Origin: Paracoccaceae bacterium
GTDB lineage: Bacteria; Pseudomonadota; Alphaproteobacteria; Rhodobacterales; Rhodobacteraceae
Length of the DNA stretch: 53,809 bases
NCBI GenBank assembly: GCA_020628545.1
Contig: JAHDEX010000027.1
Span: forward strand, 1-53,809
Reading direction: 5' to 3'
In this document: in pieces, positions 52,527-53,809 of the stretch
How positions within the stretch are numbered: the first letter of the stretch is position 1
Layout: every line of letters starts with the position of its first letter
The notes under the pieces: generated by a model
Seen by the model: the letters and a program-made list of their open reading frames with translations, nothing else
Told to the model about the DNA's origin: nothing
The model's database searches: none
Program-made: the position numbers and the translations under genes

Positions 52527-53537
52527 ATGAAAATCACACACACACTCGCCCTCGCCTCGACCATGGCACTGGGCACCACAACGCTTTCCGCGCAAGAGAT
52601 CGACATCTACGGCTACGTGAAACTCGACCTCAATTACGATCTCGACTTCATTCAAGGCGACACCACCAATCCACGCGCGATTGGCGTGGAAGACAACGCA
52701 ACGGACGGTAGTTTTGACACCAACGTCAGACAGTCGCGCCTCGGGTTCCGGACGGACATCAACGGCGTGCAGGGTCAGTTGGAATTTGATCTATTTGGAT
52801 CAAACGGCACCGCCGAACTGCGCTTGCGCCACGCGAACCTGCGTTATGGCGATTGGCTTTTCGGTCAGTTCTGGACCAACTTCATGCCGCTTGGGCAGTA
52901 CCCGACAACGGTCGATTTCAATGGCCCCGTGGGGATCACCTTCGCCCGGGTCCCACAGGTCCGCTACACCTATGACAGTGGGCCGCTTCAGTTCAGCGCC
53001 TCGATCGAAGAGAACTTCGCGACGTCAGATGATCCACTGCTGACTGCCGCCGCGCAATACAGCACCGATCTTTACACAGTGCGCGCAGCCGTCCTCGCTG
53101 GGACAACAACAGATGGGACCGATGAGGTTGATCAATTCGCCTACACCTTGTCCGGCAATGCATCGCTGTGGGAAGGCGGGCGGATCAGCGCGACTTTCGT
53201 TGACGGCGAAGGCATTGGTGGTCTCCTCATCGGCGGGGGCAACAATATCGTTGGTGGTGAGGCCAACGAGGTCCAAGGCTATACCTTTGAAATCCGACAG
53301 GCGCTCACCCCGCAACTCGACGTAGGCATTGCATATGGCAACGAGAGTTACGACCTCGCCACGGCGTTCGGAGATACGGATTTCACCGACCTTGAATCGC
53401 TTCACGTGAATGCAAGTTACGACGTGACTGACTCGATGACGGTCAGCGCAGAATATGCACGCGTGATCCGGACGGACTCCAGCGGCACTGACTTTGAAGG
53501 TGATCGCATTCAGGCGGCCGTGCAGTTCAATTTCTGA
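52527..53537 (+). CDS. Outer-membrane porin
   Basis: A 336-residue beta-barrel. A signal peptide of about 22 residues (MKITHT...TTLSA) precedes QEIDIYGYVKLDLNY; strand pairs with alternating hydrophobic residues continue to a terminal Phe (AAVQFNF), the outer-membrane assembly signal. RQSRLGFRT and RYGDWLFGQFWTNF resemble small DcaP/porin-family proteins. GGAGA precedes the ATG. It has its own 211-bp leader region after the DMGDH-like gene and could admit the methylated amines or other small solutes. Confidence 0.87.
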   Translation: MKITHTLALASTMALGTTTLSAQEIDIYGYVKLDLNYDLDFIQGDTTNPRAIGVEDNATDGSFDTNVRQSRLGFRTDINGVQGQLEFDLFGSNGTAELRLRHANLRYGDWLFGQFWTNFMPLGQYPTTVDFNGPVGITFARVPQVRYTYDSGPLQFSASIEENFATSDDPLLTAAAQYSTDLYTVRAAVLAGTTTDGTDEVDQFAYTLSGNASLWEGGRISATFVDGEGIGGLLIGGGNNIVGGEANEVQGYTFEIRQALTPQLDVGIAYGNESYDLATAFGDTDFTDLESLHVNASYDVTDSMTVSAEYARVIRTDSSGTDFEGDRIQAAVQFNF

Positions 53538-53548
53538 ACTTAAGTTGC

Positions 53549-53573
53549 GAGGGCGCGCTTTCGGTGCGTCCTC
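53549..53573 (+). terminator. Probable terminator of the porin gene
   Basis: An 8-bp stem GAGGGCGC (53549-53556) / GCGTCCTC (53566-53573) with one G-T pair and a 9-base loop, 11 bp after the porin stop. It is followed by GTTCGGTTACT, a weak T-rich tail. Confidence 0.6.
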
Positions 53574-53687
53574 GTTCGGTTACTATTCGCAGACCTGGCC
53601 TGTAGGTGTTGATATCCACCGGCTCATGGTTTGTTTCTTTTTGGTGATTTTTATCGTTTGAGAGTTACTGTTTTGATTTTGCTTATT

Positions 53688-53735
53688 AGATTTGGCGATG
53701 ACTTACTCTCCCACGTCTTAAGCCGCAGTACCATC
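53688..53735 (-). rRNA. 5S rRNA 3'-half fragment (probable remnant)
   Basis: On the - strand the sequence reads GATGGTACTGCGGCTTAAG, then GACGTGGGAGAGTAAGTCA and CGCCAAATC, matching the 3' half of alphaproteobacterial 5S rRNA almost base for base (family form: ATGGTACTGCGTCTTAAGAC...GAGAGTAGGTC). Further 5' only AAACGCC-like traces remain, and the CCATCCCGAACTCGG core is absent. The 5' acceptor-stem partner of CGCCAAATC is also not found before the window end. It is therefore probably a degenerate 5S copy or the truncated edge of an rrn operon. Confidence 0.55.
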
Positions 53736-53809
53736 CACCGACCGATAGGCGTTTGCTTGTGACCTGCTCCCCTGAAAAGTCCTCGATTTGATGTTAGCCT
53801 GTTTTCCAA

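Noticed and set aside
1..53809. CRISPR arrays, insertion sequences or prophage genes
   Set aside because: No regularly spaced repeats, transposase motifs or phage structural genes were found anywhere in the window.

Overview
The window looks like a chromosomal segment of a marine alphaproteobacterium of the Rhodobacteraceae (Roseobacter) type. The grounds are a moderately GC-rich sequence, TRAP and CUT1/CUT2 importers packed side by side, an MttB-like methyltransferase beside a dimethylglycine-dehydrogenase-like flavoprotein, a small porin, and an alphaproteobacterial tRNA-Cys and 5S rRNA style. This is inference from gene content; no species call is made.

Layout. (1) 1-53: 3' end of a tRNA-Cys, then about 390 bp without a gene. 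(2) 444-7709: a tight + strand operon of hydantoinase/oxoprolinase subunits A and B, a complete TRAP transporter (P, Q, M) and a GntR/UTRA regulator, probably import and hydrolysis of a cyclic amide or related organic acid. (3) 8050-10434: two-gene ABC exporter. (4) 10562-18154, - strand: a LacI repressor, then a CUT1 sugar importer (ATPase, binding protein, two permeases) whose operon continues into a cytochrome b561-like membrane protein, an SMP-30/gluconolactonase and a GlcG/HbpS-like protein. (5) 18250-25088, - strand: two CUT2-type importers back to back, one with a half-size ATPase and one with a double ATPase, facing a divergent LacI gene. (6) 26235-31814: sugar-acid catabolism. A - strand operon (gluconate 5-dehydrogenase, gluconokinase, beta-hydroxyacid dehydrogenase, a small EthD-like protein, a LacI repressor) faces a + strand pair (2-hydroxyacid dehydrogenase, L-idonate 5-dehydrogenase). 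Together these can take L-idonate or ketogluconates to 6-phosphogluconate. LacI/GntR-type operators (TGTTAC...) sit in all three promoter regions of blocks 4-6.

(7) 31954-46498: an exopolysaccharide locus with export lipoprotein, flippase, three glycosyltransferases, polymerase/ligase, chain-length protein, and a single protein that fuses a WecG/TagA glycosyltransferase to a priming sugar-phosphate transferase. Embedded in it is a three-gene signalling operon: a FIST-domain sensor, a 928-residue hybrid histidine kinase with a LOV (blue-light, flavin) domain, and a LuxR-type response regulator. A 16-bp motif, CTATCCTTTTGCATAG, occurs in three promoter regions of this locus, identical in two and with one mismatch in the third. 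It flanks the genes for export, assembly, chain length and priming as well as the sensor operon itself. This is the best candidate for an undescribed system: a light- and possibly NO/haem-responsive switch that controls its own polysaccharide cluster. A single-domain globin follows directly.

(8) 47260-53537: an aldo/keto reductase and an MttB-like methyltransferase on the - strand, diverging from a DMGDH/GcvT flavoprotein and a porin on the + strand, suggesting use of methylated amines. The right end holds what appears to be the 3' half of a 5S rRNA on the - strand.
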